Positions 33,299-42,697 of a stretch of DNA of 64,000 nucleotides are shown in pieces. The position numbers and the translations under genes were made by a program. Location of the stretch: contig CAWJON010000002.1 of assembly GCA_963844565.1 (NCBI GenBank), forward strand, positions 1,488,001 to 1,552,000, written 5' to 3'. The DNA is from JAFEDN01 sp963844565 (lineage in GTDB: Bacteria > Pseudomonadota > Gammaproteobacteria > Coxiellales > Coxiellaceae). The notes below the pieces were generated by a model, which saw only the letters and a list, made by a program, of their open reading frames with translations, had not been told where the DNA came from and did no database searches. Numbering within the stretch: position 1 is the first letter of the stretch; each line of letters opens with the position of its first letter.

Positions 33299-36109
33299 TT
33301 AAGCAAAAAATCTAGTTTCTCCGGGAGCTGTCAGATTCTGCACGCATCGTCCACAAAGCGTGGGATGATGTTCAACACTTCCGATGTCAGGACGACGTTG
33401 CCAACAGCGTTCACATTTAGTATCGGCAGACACCTGAATTTCTACCCATAATCCATCAATATCCGTCCGCTGTGCATTTGTGCTCTTTTCCGCAACGCTA
33501 AGCACTTTGGCATCTGAAGTAATCAGCACAAATCGCAATTCCTGTCCCAAGCGATCCAAAACCTCAAATAAAGTAGGCTCGGCATACAACTTAACTTTTG
33601 CTTCCAATGCGGAACGAATACGCCCGCCTTGTCTTTCTACTTCTAAGAGCTTATTAACCGTATTCCGAATAGGAATAAGGGTTTCCCAATCAACAGAGTT
33701 TTGTTTAATTATATTTGGAAAATGATCATACCAAGTATTTAAAAACACAGATTCATTACGCTTCCCAGGAATATATTTCCAAATTTCTTCTGCTGTATAA
33801 CTGATGATAGGCGCCAACCAACGAACAATAGCCTCAAGAATGTGATACATCGCTGTTTGTGCCGATCTGCGAATAAGGCTGGTTTTAAAGGTGGTATACT
33901 GACGATCTTTAATAATATCGAGATAGAAACTTCCCATTTGCACAGTGCAAAAATTATGAATTTTTTGATAAATAGCGGGGAAATTGTATTCAGCATAAGC
34001 GGTAATGACCTCAGATTGCAATTTTTGGGCTTCTTCAATCGCCCACTGATCTAAGGACAAAAGTTCATCTGCAGAAACAGCATCTTTTTCCGGCTCAAAA
34101 TCAAAAGTGTTGGCTAAAAGGAATCGAATGGTATTGCGGATCCTGCGATATGCGTCAGCACTGCGCTCAAGAATTTCTTCTGAAAAATTAATATCCATTT
34201 TAAAATCTACGGCAGTTGCCCATAACCGTAAAATGTCAGCTCCCAATTTATTGACAACATCGATGGGTGATACAACGTTCCCTAACGATTTAGACATCTT
34301 TCTGGCTTCAATGTCCAGAACATAACCATGGGTTAAAACCGTTTTATAAGGAGAACCTTCTTTCATCGCCACACTGCTCAGTAAAGAGCTCTGAAACCAT
34401 CCGCGATGTTGATCAGAACCTTCGAAATAAAGATCAGCAGGAAAATTTAATTCGGCACGCTTCTCTAGCACACAAAAGTGACTGACACCTGAGTCAAACC
34501 AAACATCTAGAATATCGGTGCACTTTTCATAATCAACCGCTTCTTCTCCCAATAACTCTTTAGGGTCTAGAGAAAACCAGGCTTCTATTCCTTGCTTTTC
34601 TATTCTTTTAGCAACCTCTTCCAAGAGAGACAGCGTTTTAGGATGCAAATCTTGAGTTTCTCGGTGAGTGAATACTGGAATTGGAGTACCCCAGCTTCGC
34701 TGGCGAGAGATGCACCAGTCTGGACGACTTTCAATCAATTTAGAAATGCGTATTTTTCCCCAGGTGGGCAACCACGTTACTTTATCAGCTGCAGCAATTG
34801 CTAAATTACGTAGTCCTTTATAATCCATGCTAATAAACCACTGCGGGGTGGCTCGAAATATCAACGGCGTTTTGTGTCGCCAACAATGTGGATAACTGTG
34901 CAGCAAATTTTCTTTATGAATTAAGTGTCCGGTTGATTCTAACTGTTCAATAATAGGTTTATTGGCTTTGAAGACGTGTAATCCGCCAACCAATGGAATT
35001 TGGGGTTCAAAACAACTGTTTGCATTTACAGGATTATCCATTGGCAATTGGTATTGCTGACCCACCACATAATCTTCCTGGCCATGAGCCGGCGCTGTAT
35101 GCACCGCTCCCGTACCGGACTCAGCGGTAACATGGTCTCCCAATATAACGGGAACTTGTCGTTCCAAGAAAGGATGCTGCAAGGTTAATCCTTCTAATAA
35201 CTCGCCATTCCTGGTTGCCAACACTTTATAACTTTCTATTCCATAACGCTGCATAACATTTTCTAATAAATCAACGGCAACGACCCAAACTACTGTCTCA
35301 TTTTTCCATTGGCTTTCTACCAAGGCATATTCAAATCCAGCATTAACAGCAACGGCTTGATTAGCGGGCAAAGTCCAAGGTGTCGTGGTCCAGATCGGTA
35401 AAATAGCTCTTTCTTGCTGCAGTGCAGTATTGAAAATATGATTTAAAGTGGATAGATCCACAATTTCAAAAACCACATCAATCGCTGTTGAAGATTTATC
35501 CTGATATTCAACTTCCGCTTCGGCTAAAGCAGATCCACAAGAAGTGCACCAATGGACTGGTTTTTGACCCTGTACAACATGACCATTTTTGATCACCACG
35601 GCCAAAGCACGAATTACATCCGCTTCATATTGATAATCCATCGTCAGATACGGATTTTCCCAATCGGCAATAATTCCCAAACGCTGGAAATCTTTTTTTT
35701 GTAACAATACTTGCTGCGCAGCATATTCACGACAAGCCTTTCTAAACGCGGCGCTGGAAAGCTCATTGCCGATTTTGCCAATCATTTTTTCTACATTGAG
35801 TTCTATCGGTAAGCCATGACAATCCCAACCCGGGACAAATGGTGCATCAAAGCCAGCAAAACTTTTAGACTTTATCACAATATCTTTAAGAATTTTATTG
35901 AGCGCCGTTCCTAAATGAGGCCTTGCATTGGCATAAGGCGGACCGTCATGCAGGACAAAACGCTGCTTGCCTTTATTGTTTTGCCTTAATTTCTGATAAA
36001 GATTCAAACTTTCCCACAATTCCAAAATTTGTGGTTCACGTTGAGACAAATTAGCCTTCATTGGGAATTCTGTGCTCGGTAAATTCAGTGTATTTTTATA
36101 ATCTTTCAT
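33299..36109 (-). CDS. ileS: isoleucyl-tRNA synthetase
   Basis: Class I synthetase of 936 residues. It has the signature region HDGPPYANARPHLGTALNK (HIGH motif read as HLGT), the editing domain (WTTTPWTLPANQAVAV and GTGAVHTAPAHGQEDY), SDQHRGWFQSSLL, KMSKS in ARKMSKSLGNV and a C-terminal zinc site (CERCWQRRP...CGRC). The gene is complete. The 21 bases between it and lspA suggest co-transcription. Confidence 0.96.
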   Translation of the reverse strand: MKDYKNTLNLPSTEFPMKANLSQREPQILELWESLNLYQKLRQNNKGKQRFVLHDGPPYANARPHLGTALNKILKDIVIKSKSFAGFDAPFVPGWDCHGLPIELNVEKMIGKIGNELSSAAFRKACREYAAQQVLLQKKDFQRLGIIADWENPYLTMDYQYEADVIRALAVVIKNGHVVQGQKPVHWCTSCGSALAEAEVEYQDKSSTAIDVVFEIVDLSTLNHIFNTALQQERAILPIWTTTPWTLPANQAVAVNAGFEYALVESQWKNETVVWVVAVDLLENVMQRYGIESYKVLATRNGELLEGLTLQHPFLERQVPVILGDHVTAESGTGAVHTAPAHGQEDYVVGQQYQLPMDNPVNANSCFEPQIPLVGGLHVFKANKPIIEQLESTGHLIHKENLLHSYPHCWRHKTPLIFRATPQWFISMDYKGLRNLAIAAADKVTWLPTWGKIRISKLIESRPDWCISRQRSWGTPIPVFTHRETQDLHPKTLSLLEEVAKRIEKQGIEAWFSLDPKELLGEEAVDYEKCTDILDVWFDSGVSHFCVLEKRAELNFPADLYFEGSDQHRGWFQSSLLSSVAMKEGSPYKTVLTHGYVLDIEARKMSKSLGNVVSPIDVVNKLGADILRLWATAVDFKMDINFSEEILERSADAYRRIRNTIRFLLANTFDFEPEKDAVSADELLSLDQWAIEEAQKLQSEVITAYAEYNFPAIYQKIHNFCTVQMGSFYLDIIKDRQYTTFKTSLIRRSAQTAMYHILEAIVRWLAPIISYTAEEIWKYIPGKRNESVFLNTWYDHFPNIIKQNSVDWETLIPIRNTVNKLLEVERQGGRIRSALEAKVKLYAEPTLFEVLDRLGQELRFVLITSDAKVLSVAEKSTNAQRTDIDGLWVEIQVSADTKCERCWQRRPDIGSVEHHPTLCGRCVQNLTAPGETRFFA

Positions 36110-36110
36110 T

Positions 36111-36647
36111 TTATCTCTTATATGTTCCAGAAAGCGTAGCCTCTGCCAAGATATGATTTTTCATAGCATTTTCTACAACTGTATATTGAGGATTCTTTTT
36201 TAAAGTTAATGACTGATCTAATGCATAGAGTTTAAAGACATAATGATGTTCTTTGCCTGGCGGGCAAGGCGGACCATAACCCACCTCTCCCCAACTATTA
36301 CGACCAAAAGCTATAGAATTTCCTGTAGGTACATTTTCTGCCAGTTGCTTTTCATCGGATGGGATATTATACACCACCCAATGGTTCCAAGTTCCACCTG
36401 GAGCATTTGGGTCTTCTACGATTAAAACCAATGTTTTTGTCTTTTCGGGTGTTCCCTCCCATGATAGAGGAGGAGAAATTTTTTTGCCATCACAAGTATA
36501 AGTTTTTGGGATACTCTGACCCTCCGCAAAGGCTGTACTCTTTAACACAAAATGACCTGAATTATCCATAGTTTCTGATTCTGCCCAAGAAGTAGTCGCA
36601 AAAGCCACCATTAGTGTAATTGAAACGGAAAGATACTTTAAAAACAT
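36111..36647 (-). CDS. exported YbhB/YbcL-type PEBP (Raf-kinase-inhibitor-like) protein
   Basis: The 178-residue product begins with a signal peptide (MFLKYLSVSITLMVAFATTSWA) and contains PEBP blocks IPKTYTCDGKKISPPLSW, VEDPNAPGGTWNHWVVYNIP and GYGPPCPPGKEHHYVFKLYALD, the ligand-pocket signature. Function in bacteria is unknown; it is likely periplasmic. It lies one base from the ileS start on the same strand, so it may lead the ileS-lspA transcript. Confidence 0.9.
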   Translation of the reverse strand: MFLKYLSVSITLMVAFATTSWAESETMDNSGHFVLKSTAFAEGQSIPKTYTCDGKKISPPLSWEGTPEKTKTLVLIVEDPNAPGGTWNHWVVYNIPSDEKQLAENVPTGNSIAFGRNSWGEVGYGPPCPPGKEHHYVFKLYALDQSLTLKKNPQYTVVENAMKNHILAEATLSGTYKR

Positions 36648-36760
36648 TTAATTTTCCCTTGTTTACAATTCGCCAGCAAAAGACCGCATCACATGATCCC
36701 AATGCACCCCGATTATGGTATATTACTCATCTTTATCAAGCAACTATAAGGATATCGGCT

Positions 36761-38164
36761 ATGGTCCAGAGTTATCTTCAATATCAAACAATTATATCCG
36801 TTTATTTTAAAACTCTGCCAGAATTTGAAAATAAAATTAAAAAGATTATTCAATCTTATAGTGAATATGTTTCTATTTACGATGTGATTGAAAAAAATGG
36901 AAAGACATTATTATTACTCAATACCCCAGTAGAAAAAGCTCAGCAATTAGAAAATCAATTCAAATCGGTAGATAAGGAAGTCGAAGTCAAAATATTAGAT
37001 CCAACTTTTTTATTACATTGCGGTGGCAAAATTGAAGTTCGTGGTAAATTTAGCGTAAACAGCTCAGAAGCGCTGAGTTTAGCTTATACTCCGGAAGTCG
37101 CCAAAGTATGTTTAGCCATTCACCATCATCCAGAACAAGTTGAAGCCTTTACGATTAGACGCAATACGATTGCCGTTATTACCGATGGGACCGCTGTATT
37201 AGGATTAGGGGATATCGGACCTCAAGCAGCCCTTCCCGTGATGGAAGGAAAAGCGCTGCTGTTTAAAGTATTTGCCAATGTTGATGCCTTCCCGCTATGT
37301 TTATCGACCAAAAAAATTGATGAGTTTGTTAATACGGTTTGTTACCTTGCTCCCAGTTTTGGCGGCATAAATCTAGAAGACATTAGCGCCCCACGTTGCT
37401 TTGAAATTGAAAAACAATTAAAAGCAAAACTTGATATTCCAGTGTTTCATGACGATCAGCATGGAACAGCGGCGGTGGTTGGAGCCGCTTTTATCAACGC
37501 GTTAAAAATAACCGGCAAAACTGCAAAAAATCTTAAAATTATATTCAACGGCGTGGGGGCAGCTGGCACTGCTTGTAAAAATATGCTGTTACAATTAGGC
37601 GCCAAAAATATCATCGGTTGTGATCGAAAAGGTGCAATTTATTTATCTCGCGATGACTTGGATAGCAGCAAAAGAGAGTTTGCAGAAAGCACGAATCCCG
37701 ATCAAGAAAAAGGTTCACTTTCAGAAGTAATAAAAGGCGCCGATGTTTTTATTGGACTGTCAGGCCCCAATGCCATCACCGTAAAAGATCTACAAAATAT
37801 GCACAAAGATCCCATCATATTTGCTATGGCCAATCCAATTCCTGAAATTATGCCAGAAATAGCTGCCGGCCATGTGTCAATTATGGCCACCGGGCGTAGT
37901 GACTACCCCAATCAAATTAATAATCTTTTAGCCTTTCCGGGAATCTTTCGTGGTGCTTTGGATTGTCGCGCCAAAGATATCAATCAGGAAATGCTGATGG
38001 CCGCAGCCATTGCCATTGCAAACGTAATAAAAGAGAATGAATTAAAACCAGAGTATATTATTCCCAGCGTTTTTGACACAAGAGTCGTACCCTCAGTAGC
38101 CGCCGCAGTTATTGACGCCGCCAGAAAAACCCACGTTGCCCGCAGAAATAATTTTCTCCTCTAA
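36761..38164 (+). CDS. NAD-dependent malic enzyme with N-terminal ACT-like domain
   Basis: Oxidative decarboxylation of malate to pyruvate. The 467 residues show an ACT-like regulatory region at about 10-85 and then the malic enzyme core: AVITDGTAVLGLGDIGPQAALPVMEGKA, NLEDISAPRCFEIE, IPVFHDDQHGTAAVV and the NAD fold FNGVGAAGTACKNML. Start at 36761 follows AAGGA; an upstream in-frame reading to 36620 lacks homology and runs into the divergent PEBP gene. A small-subunit type enzyme, bypassing the need for phosphotransacetylase fusions. Confidence 0.92.
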   Translation: MVQSYLQYQTIISVYFKTLPEFENKIKKIIQSYSEYVSIYDVIEKNGKTLLLLNTPVEKAQQLENQFKSVDKEVEVKILDPTFLLHCGGKIEVRGKFSVNSSEALSLAYTPEVAKVCLAIHHHPEQVEAFTIRRNTIAVITDGTAVLGLGDIGPQAALPVMEGKALLFKVFANVDAFPLCLSTKKIDEFVNTVCYLAPSFGGINLEDISAPRCFEIEKQLKAKLDIPVFHDDQHGTAAVVGAAFINALKITGKTAKNLKIIFNGVGAAGTACKNMLLQLGAKNIIGCDRKGAIYLSRDDLDSSKREFAESTNPDQEKGSLSEVIKGADVFIGLSGPNAITVKDLQNMHKDPIIFAMANPIPEIMPEIAAGHVSIMATGRSDYPNQINNLLAFPGIFRGALDCRAKDINQEMLMAAAIAIANVIKENELKPEYIIPSVFDTRVVPSVAAAVIDAARKTHVARRNNFLL

Positions 38165-38205
38165 TTCCTGACGTAACTTAAAAAGCAACTAACTAACAAA
38201 GACTA

Positions 38206-38479
38206 CTAAAAGACTTGAAACTCACTCCGCTTTGTTCAGCGACATCCGCCTACTCGCAGGTTTTGGGGTAACGGGGCCCGTCAGTGGAGATGTTTTCGTG
38301 CTCACTACGTCATAAATAGCGGGTGCAATACTTCGTAAGCGCCATTGTGCTTGGTGAACTTTTATCATACTAAACTCGTTTCCGAATCGGCTTCGTTGTG
38401 CGCGAAAACATCTCCACTGACGGGGCCCGTTTAGACAATCTTGCGAGTAGGCGGATGTCGCTGAACAAGCCGGAGTGGG
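38206..38479. mobile_element. MITE-like palindromic element, copy C
   Basis: About 274 bases with arms of about 75 bases. The left arm has CTAAAAGACTTGAAACTCAC, CCGCTTTGTTCAGCGACATC and CCGTCAGTGGAGATGTTTTCG; the right arm is its near-perfect reverse complement. GTGGAGATG/CATCTCCAC changes on both arms relative to GTGGCGATG/CATCGCCAC in A and B. The interior matches copy A closely. It sits in the 364-base gene-free gap between malic enzyme and the next membrane protein. Confidence 0.82.
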
Positions 38480-38487
38480 ACCCGATT

Positions 38488-38522
38488 ATCAAAACTTGCG
38501 AGTTGGCGAATGGCGCCGAAAT
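38488..38522 (+). repeat. degenerate partial MITE end next to copy C
   Basis: AAAACTTGCGAGTTGGCGAA followed by TGGCGCCGAA resembles the type-1 end (CAATCTTGCGAGTAGGCGGA then TGTCGCTGAA) with several changes. It suggests an older insertion or rearrangement at the same spot. Confidence 0.45.
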
Positions 38523-38528
38523 CAGATA

Positions 38529-39104
38529 TCACTCGCGATGTATGGTAATTTTATCTGTTGTAATATTTAAGATATTTCTGGGAGCCAAGATAGCCGCCAT
38601 TAAAATGCCAGCTAAAAACCAGCCAATTAACATGTCCAGCATAGAAACCATGATGTAATTCAAGGGAAAATGCCACCAATTCCAATAAGGTAATTGGCAA
38701 GAAATTGCAGCAGCCAAAGCGAATAAAATAATAAAAATCAAGCGACCAAAATAATTAGCGCATTTGATAGAGCCTATCACCGAGGCCACTATAAGTGCTG
38801 TGACCAGTTCAATTAAAAAGTAAGTGATGAGTTGAGATTGCATGCCCTCTTTAGAATAAAAACTCACCACCGAGAAAACCAAGGGTGAACCATCTAAAGA
38901 TGGATTATTGTATCCTGAAAGGTAGACTCCCGATTTTTTAACATTATTTTTTATCACGCCACTAACTAAAGTTTCATTGGAAAATTGTTGCAGGTTTTTA
39001 GCATGCCAGGGAAGAACCATCCAGGAAAAAGCATTCCATACAAATAACGCCACTGCACCAAATATTCCAGCCAACAGAATATTTCTTAATTGATGAGTAT
39101 TCAT
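38529..39104 (-). CDS. hypothetical inner-membrane protein
   Basis: Not recognised by name. The 191-residue protein has an N-terminal helix (NILLAGIFGAVALFVWNAFSW), a periplasmic-like loop of about 70 residues and three further helices (LVTALIVASVIGS, LIFIILFALAAAI, MLIGWFLAGILMAAIL). The N-terminal VWNAFSWMVLPWH motif resembles small conserved proteins of Coxiella and Legionella seen by eye only. It is the last gene of the minus-strand run and abuts the MITE copy C at its 3' side. Confidence 0.7.
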   Translation of the reverse strand: MNTHQLRNILLAGIFGAVALFVWNAFSWMVLPWHAKNLQQFSNETLVSGVIKNNVKKSGVYLSGYNNPSLDGSPLVFSVVSFYSKEGMQSQLITYFLIELVTALIVASVIGSIKCANYFGRLIFIILFALAAAISCQLPYWNWWHFPLNYIMVSMLDMLIGWFLAGILMAAILAPRNILNITTDKITIHRE

Positions 39105-39116
39105 GTTTTTTCCTAA

Positions 39117-40037
39117 TTATAAAGACAGTCCTTCACCAGTTAAAAATTGATAAACATCTTGGTAGGCCTGGCTAGTATGCGCAATTACTTCTGCAGGCAA
39201 TTCCGGAGCGGGAGGTTGACGGTTCCAACCTGTAGACAATAAATAATTGCGGGTAATTTGTTTATCAAAGCTCGGTTGATCTTTACCGGCTTGATATTGA
39301 TCCTTGGGCCAAAACCTTGAACTATCGGGCGTTAATACCTCATCAATCAAGATAAGCTCATTTTTCCATAATCCGAATTCAAATTTAGTATCGGCAATAA
39401 GGATCCCCTTAGAACGAGCAAATTGCGCCCCTGTTTGGTATAGTTTCAAGGATATGGTTTCGAGTTGCTTGGCCAAATCTTCTCCAACCAATTTCACCAC
39501 CGTGTTAAAATCTATATTTTCATCATGACCAACAGCCGCCTTGGTAGCTGGCGTAAAAATTGGATTTGGCAGTTCTTGACACTGCTTTAAACCAGCGGGA
39601 AGAGCATGTCCACAAATTGCCTGTGTTGCTTGGTAATCTTTCCAGCCAGAACCCGCTAAATATCCTCGAACCACACATTCAACCGGCAAAGGTTTGGTGC
39701 GATAAACCAACATAGCTCGCCCAAGAATATCTTCACTATATTCTTCGAGTAAACTGGCAGGCAAACCCATTTTATAAATATCTAAGGTAATTAAATGATG
39801 GGGAATAATATTCTTAAATTTCTCAAACCAAAAAGCAGAGATTTGATTCAAAACTTTGCCTCTATCAGGAATGGGATTGGGTAAAACAACATCAAAAGCG
39901 CTGAGACGATCAGTCGTGATAATCAGCAACTTATCATCTTCAAACGCATAAATATCACGAACCTTCCCCCTCGCCAAAAGCGGTAGAGGTAAATGGGTTT
40001 CAAATATCACTTTAGACGGTTTTTTTTCAATTAACAT
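39117..40037 (-). CDS. purC: SAICAR synthetase (phosphoribosylaminoimidazole-succinocarboxamide synthase)
   Basis: Adds aspartate to CAIR in purine synthesis. The 306 residues place it with the longer, yeast-like form rather than the 237-residue E. coli type. Blocks visible: LLARGKVRDIYAFEDDKLLIITTDRLSAFD, VECVVRGYLAGSGWKDY, GILIADTKFEFGLW and LIDEVLTPDSSRFWPKD. It overlaps ribF by 11 bases. Confidence 0.95.
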   Translation of the reverse strand: MLIEKKPSKVIFETHLPLPLLARGKVRDIYAFEDDKLLIITTDRLSAFDVVLPNPIPDRGKVLNQISAFWFEKFKNIIPHHLITLDIYKMGLPASLLEEYSEDILGRAMLVYRTKPLPVECVVRGYLAGSGWKDYQATQAICGHALPAGLKQCQELPNPIFTPATKAAVGHDENIDFNTVVKLVGEDLAKQLETISLKLYQTGAQFARSKGILIADTKFEFGLWKNELILIDEVLTPDSSRFWPKDQYQAGKDQPSFDKQITRNYLLSTGWNRQPPAPELPAEVIAHTSQAYQDVYQFLTGEGLSL

Positions 40038-40956
40038 TAAATCTCCTACGCGTTACTTGAATATCTTGCTCAATTTGAGCAATTAATTCAGCGGTTGACG
40101 CAAATTTTTTTTCATCACGGATCTTTTCTAAAAATTCAACTTTTATGCGTTTGCCATAAATATCTTGCTCGAAATCCAATAAATGTACTTCCAATAACAT
40201 GCCTTGCTGCGGAAACATCGGTCGGATTCCAACGCTGGCTACTCCGGGTACCGGCGATGCCCGTAATCCCTGAACATGAACAGCATATATGCCATCGACA
40301 CAAACTCTTTTGTTTTTAAGTGTTATATTAGCGGTTGGAATACCCCATTCTCTGCCTCTTTTGTCTCCATGTACGATTCTTCCGCATAGAAAATAAGGCC
40401 GTCCCAATAGCTCGGCAGCCAATTGGAGATTATTCTCAATCAACGCTTGACGTACCCAAGTGCTGCTGATTCTCTTGCCGGCAAAAAGCAATGAGGGCAT
40501 ACCCGTCACTGCAAATTGATTTATCTTCCCCATCTCCTGCAATAGTTCAATATTTCCCTTTCTTTTCGACCCAAACGCAAAGTCATCGCCAATGACAATT
40601 GATTTCATGCCCAATTGACTTAACAATATTTTTTTCACAAATTCTTCTGCAGGAAACTCCGCTAATTTAGTTTTAAATTGTAAACAGATTAAATAATCGA
40701 TTTTTTTTTCTTCAAAGATATTCCATTTTTCTTGGAATCTCATCAAACGAGGAACCTGAGCCTCTCGATTAAAAAATTCTTTCGGTTGTGGCTCAAAAGT
40801 TACCACGGCAGTGGGACAATTCAAACGGCGTCCTTCTGCTTGCAATTTTTCTATCAATTGCTGATGGCCCTGATGAAACCCATCAAAATTTCCAATGGTT
40901 AAGACACACTGAGATAAAGAACGGGTGAGGTGTAATTGTCCTCGGATAATTTCCAC
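40027..40956 (-). CDS. ribF: bifunctional riboflavin kinase/FMN adenylyltransferase
   Basis: Makes FMN and FAD. The 309 residues contain the nucleotidylyltransferase domain (LTIGNFDGFHQGHQQLIEKL, with HxGH; IVIGDDFAFGSKRKGN) and the C-terminal riboflavin kinase domain (GRIVHGDKRGREWGIPTANI, GIYAVHVQG). FAD supply matters for the etf genes and lpd in this window. The stop and start positions with murJ touch (1-base overlap), so it is likely co-transcribed with murJ and purC. Confidence 0.95.
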   Translation of the reverse strand: MEIIRGQLHLTRSLSQCVLTIGNFDGFHQGHQQLIEKLQAEGRRLNCPTAVVTFEPQPKEFFNREAQVPRLMRFQEKWNIFEEKKIDYLICLQFKTKLAEFPAEEFVKKILLSQLGMKSIVIGDDFAFGSKRKGNIELLQEMGKINQFAVTGMPSLLFAGKRISSTWVRQALIENNLQLAAELLGRPYFLCGRIVHGDKRGREWGIPTANITLKNKRVCVDGIYAVHVQGLRASPVPGVASVGIRPMFPQQGMLLEVHLLDFEQDIYGKRIKVEFLEKIRDEKKFASTAELIAQIEQDIQVTRRRFNVN

Positions 40957-42584
40957 TATTTACCCCATGGCACACTAATATGCCTCCATCGTATTCCAGA
41001 TATCAATATTCCCATCAAATAAATGATAAGTCCTACGCCGATACAGTAACTCAAATGCAATATGCATTCTAATTGAGTCCATTGCAACCAGTCCTGCAAA
41101 TGTACAAAGGCTTGAAAATACAAAAAAATGCTCATGGCGGCGCATCCCAAAAGAACACCGATGGTTAATCGGCGCCACCCCAATTGAAATTGATAAATCC
41201 CTCTTTTAAATGCAAAAAGCCATAATAGCACAGCATTAAACCAAGAAGTCAATGCGGTGGAGAGCGCCAACCCGATATGTGCAAAAAAATGAACAAGTAG
41301 TAAATTAAGTATGACGTTTATCAAAATTGAATAACAGGCGATTTGAGCCGGAAGTTTAATTTGTCTTGAAGAATAGTAAGCTGAAACCAATACTTTGATG
41401 ATTAATAAACTGGGCAAAGCCAAAGCAAAAGCCCTTAAAGTTTGTGCGGTCATCCAAGTATCACGAATGGTAAAAGCGCCATGGTGTAATAAAGTGAGAA
41501 TAATGGGTCCTGCTAAAAAAAATAATCCCATTGCAGCAGGAGCGCCCATTAAAAATGTATTGCGTAATGCCCAGTCTAAGGCGGCGTTAAAATTTTTAGA
41601 TGAACCAACTCCATGTTGCCTAGATAAATAAGGCATTATTCCAACTGAAAAAGCGACCCCAATTAAACCCAAAGGAAAATAAATTAGGCGGTCAGCATAA
41701 TATAGCCAAGAAATACTACCTTTCGGCAAGAAAGAGGCAAATAAATTATCTATTAATAAAGAAACTTGCATGACCGAAACAGCAAATACTGCGGGTATGG
41801 TTTTTTTAAGGACTGATTTTATTTCTGGGTCAAGCCCGCGCCAATGAAATTGTGGAAGTAATTTTAAATGATAAAGGACAGGTAGCTGTATAAGATATTG
41901 TATTATCCCGCCAAACAATACCGAACAGCCTAAAAATAAAATAGCCTGGGATATATTAAAAAAATTCAGTCCCCAAGCCGTCATAATCAAAATTACATTA
42001 AATAAAATGGGAGTGAATGTAGATAATACAAAACGATTAAGGGTATTTAGAATAGCTGCAGTCCAAGCCACCATAATGGCAACCAATAAATAAGGAAAAG
42101 TGATTTGCAACAAGTGCTGAGCCAACTTATAGCGAGAAGGATCTTTAGCGAAACCAGGGGCCAACAAAAGCACAACTTCCGGTGCAAAAAGCTCGACCAT
42201 AATTACGATAATTAACAAAATTAAAGTCAAACCGACAGTAATTTTGTTAATGAATTCTTTGAACTCAAAATGAGACATTTTATATCGATGCTCAGTGAGA
42301 ACCGGAATCCATGCTTGGGAAAAAGTCCCTTCGCCAAGCAAACGGCGAAAAAAGTTAGGGATTCTAAATGCAATAACAAAAGCATCGAAGCTGGCGGTCG
42401 CTCCAAAAATATGTGCAAAAAACAAATCACGTAGAAAACCAAACAACCGAGAAAAGAAGGTAAAAAACATCAGCGTGAAAGTAGCTTTACCTATTCCAGT
42501 AGGCTCCGCTTCTTGGTTCGTATCCTGCGCATCGAGCGAGCCGGAAATAGAAAATAGTTCAGTGAACTGTAAAGAATTGTGCAT
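40956..42584 (-). CDS. murJ: lipid II flippase MurJ (MviN)
   Basis: MOP-superfamily flippase that exports lipid-linked peptidoglycan precursor. About 542 residues with 14 hydrophobic segments. Landmarks include KATFTLMFFTFFSRLFGFLRDLFFAHIFG near the start (read as SRLFGFLRD), FRIPNFFRRLLGEGTFSQAWIP and YYADRLIYFPLGLIGVAFSVG. ATG at 42584 is chosen for its AAGGAAGG ribosome-binding site. A longer frame back to 42713 would run through a hairpin region into tsaD and shows no MurJ homology. Confidence 0.93.
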   Translation of the reverse strand: MHNSLQFTELFSISGSLDAQDTNQEAEPTGIGKATFTLMFFTFFSRLFGFLRDLFFAHIFGATASFDAFVIAFRIPNFFRRLLGEGTFSQAWIPVLTEHRYKMSHFEFKEFINKITVGLTLILLIIVIMVELFAPEVVLLLAPGFAKDPSRYKLAQHLLQITFPYLLVAIMVAWTAAILNTLNRFVLSTFTPILFNVILIMTAWGLNFFNISQAILFLGCSVLFGGIIQYLIQLPVLYHLKLLPQFHWRGLDPEIKSVLKKTIPAVFAVSVMQVSLLIDNLFASFLPKGSISWLYYADRLIYFPLGLIGVAFSVGIMPYLSRQHGVGSSKNFNAALDWALRNTFLMGAPAAMGLFFLAGPIILTLLHHGAFTIRDTWMTAQTLRAFALALPSLLIIKVLVSAYYSSRQIKLPAQIACYSILINVILNLLLVHFFAHIGLALSTALTSWFNAVLLWLFAFKRGIYQFQLGWRRLTIGVLLGCAAMSIFLYFQAFVHLQDWLQWTQLECILHLSYCIGVGLIIYLMGILISGIRWRHISVPWGK

Positions 42585-42610
42585 GCAACCTTCCTTGGCG
42601 CCGCAACCAG

Positions 42611-42673
42611 CCAGCACTTCCTTGTGCTGGCGTTCGGCGAGCTGCGACATTCCACTGGAATGTCGGTCTCGCC
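42611..42673. repeat. two hairpins, one nested, in the tsaD-murJ gap
   Basis: CCAGCAC/GTGCTGG (42611-42630) forms one stem. A second, nested stem has outer GGCGAG/CTCGCC (42636-42641 and 42668-42673) and inner perfect CGACATTCC/GGAATGTCG (42645-42665). They lie just upstream of the murJ ribosome-binding site. They could attenuate, stabilise or terminate, or be a REP-like repeat. Confidence 0.6.
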
Positions 42674-42697
42674 TCACCCCCATCGTGCAAGGAAGAA

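Noticed and set aside
36620..36760. Malic enzyme extension of 47 residues
   Set aside because: It runs into the divergent PEBP gene and its promoter; ATG 36761 has AAGGA and matches the family start.
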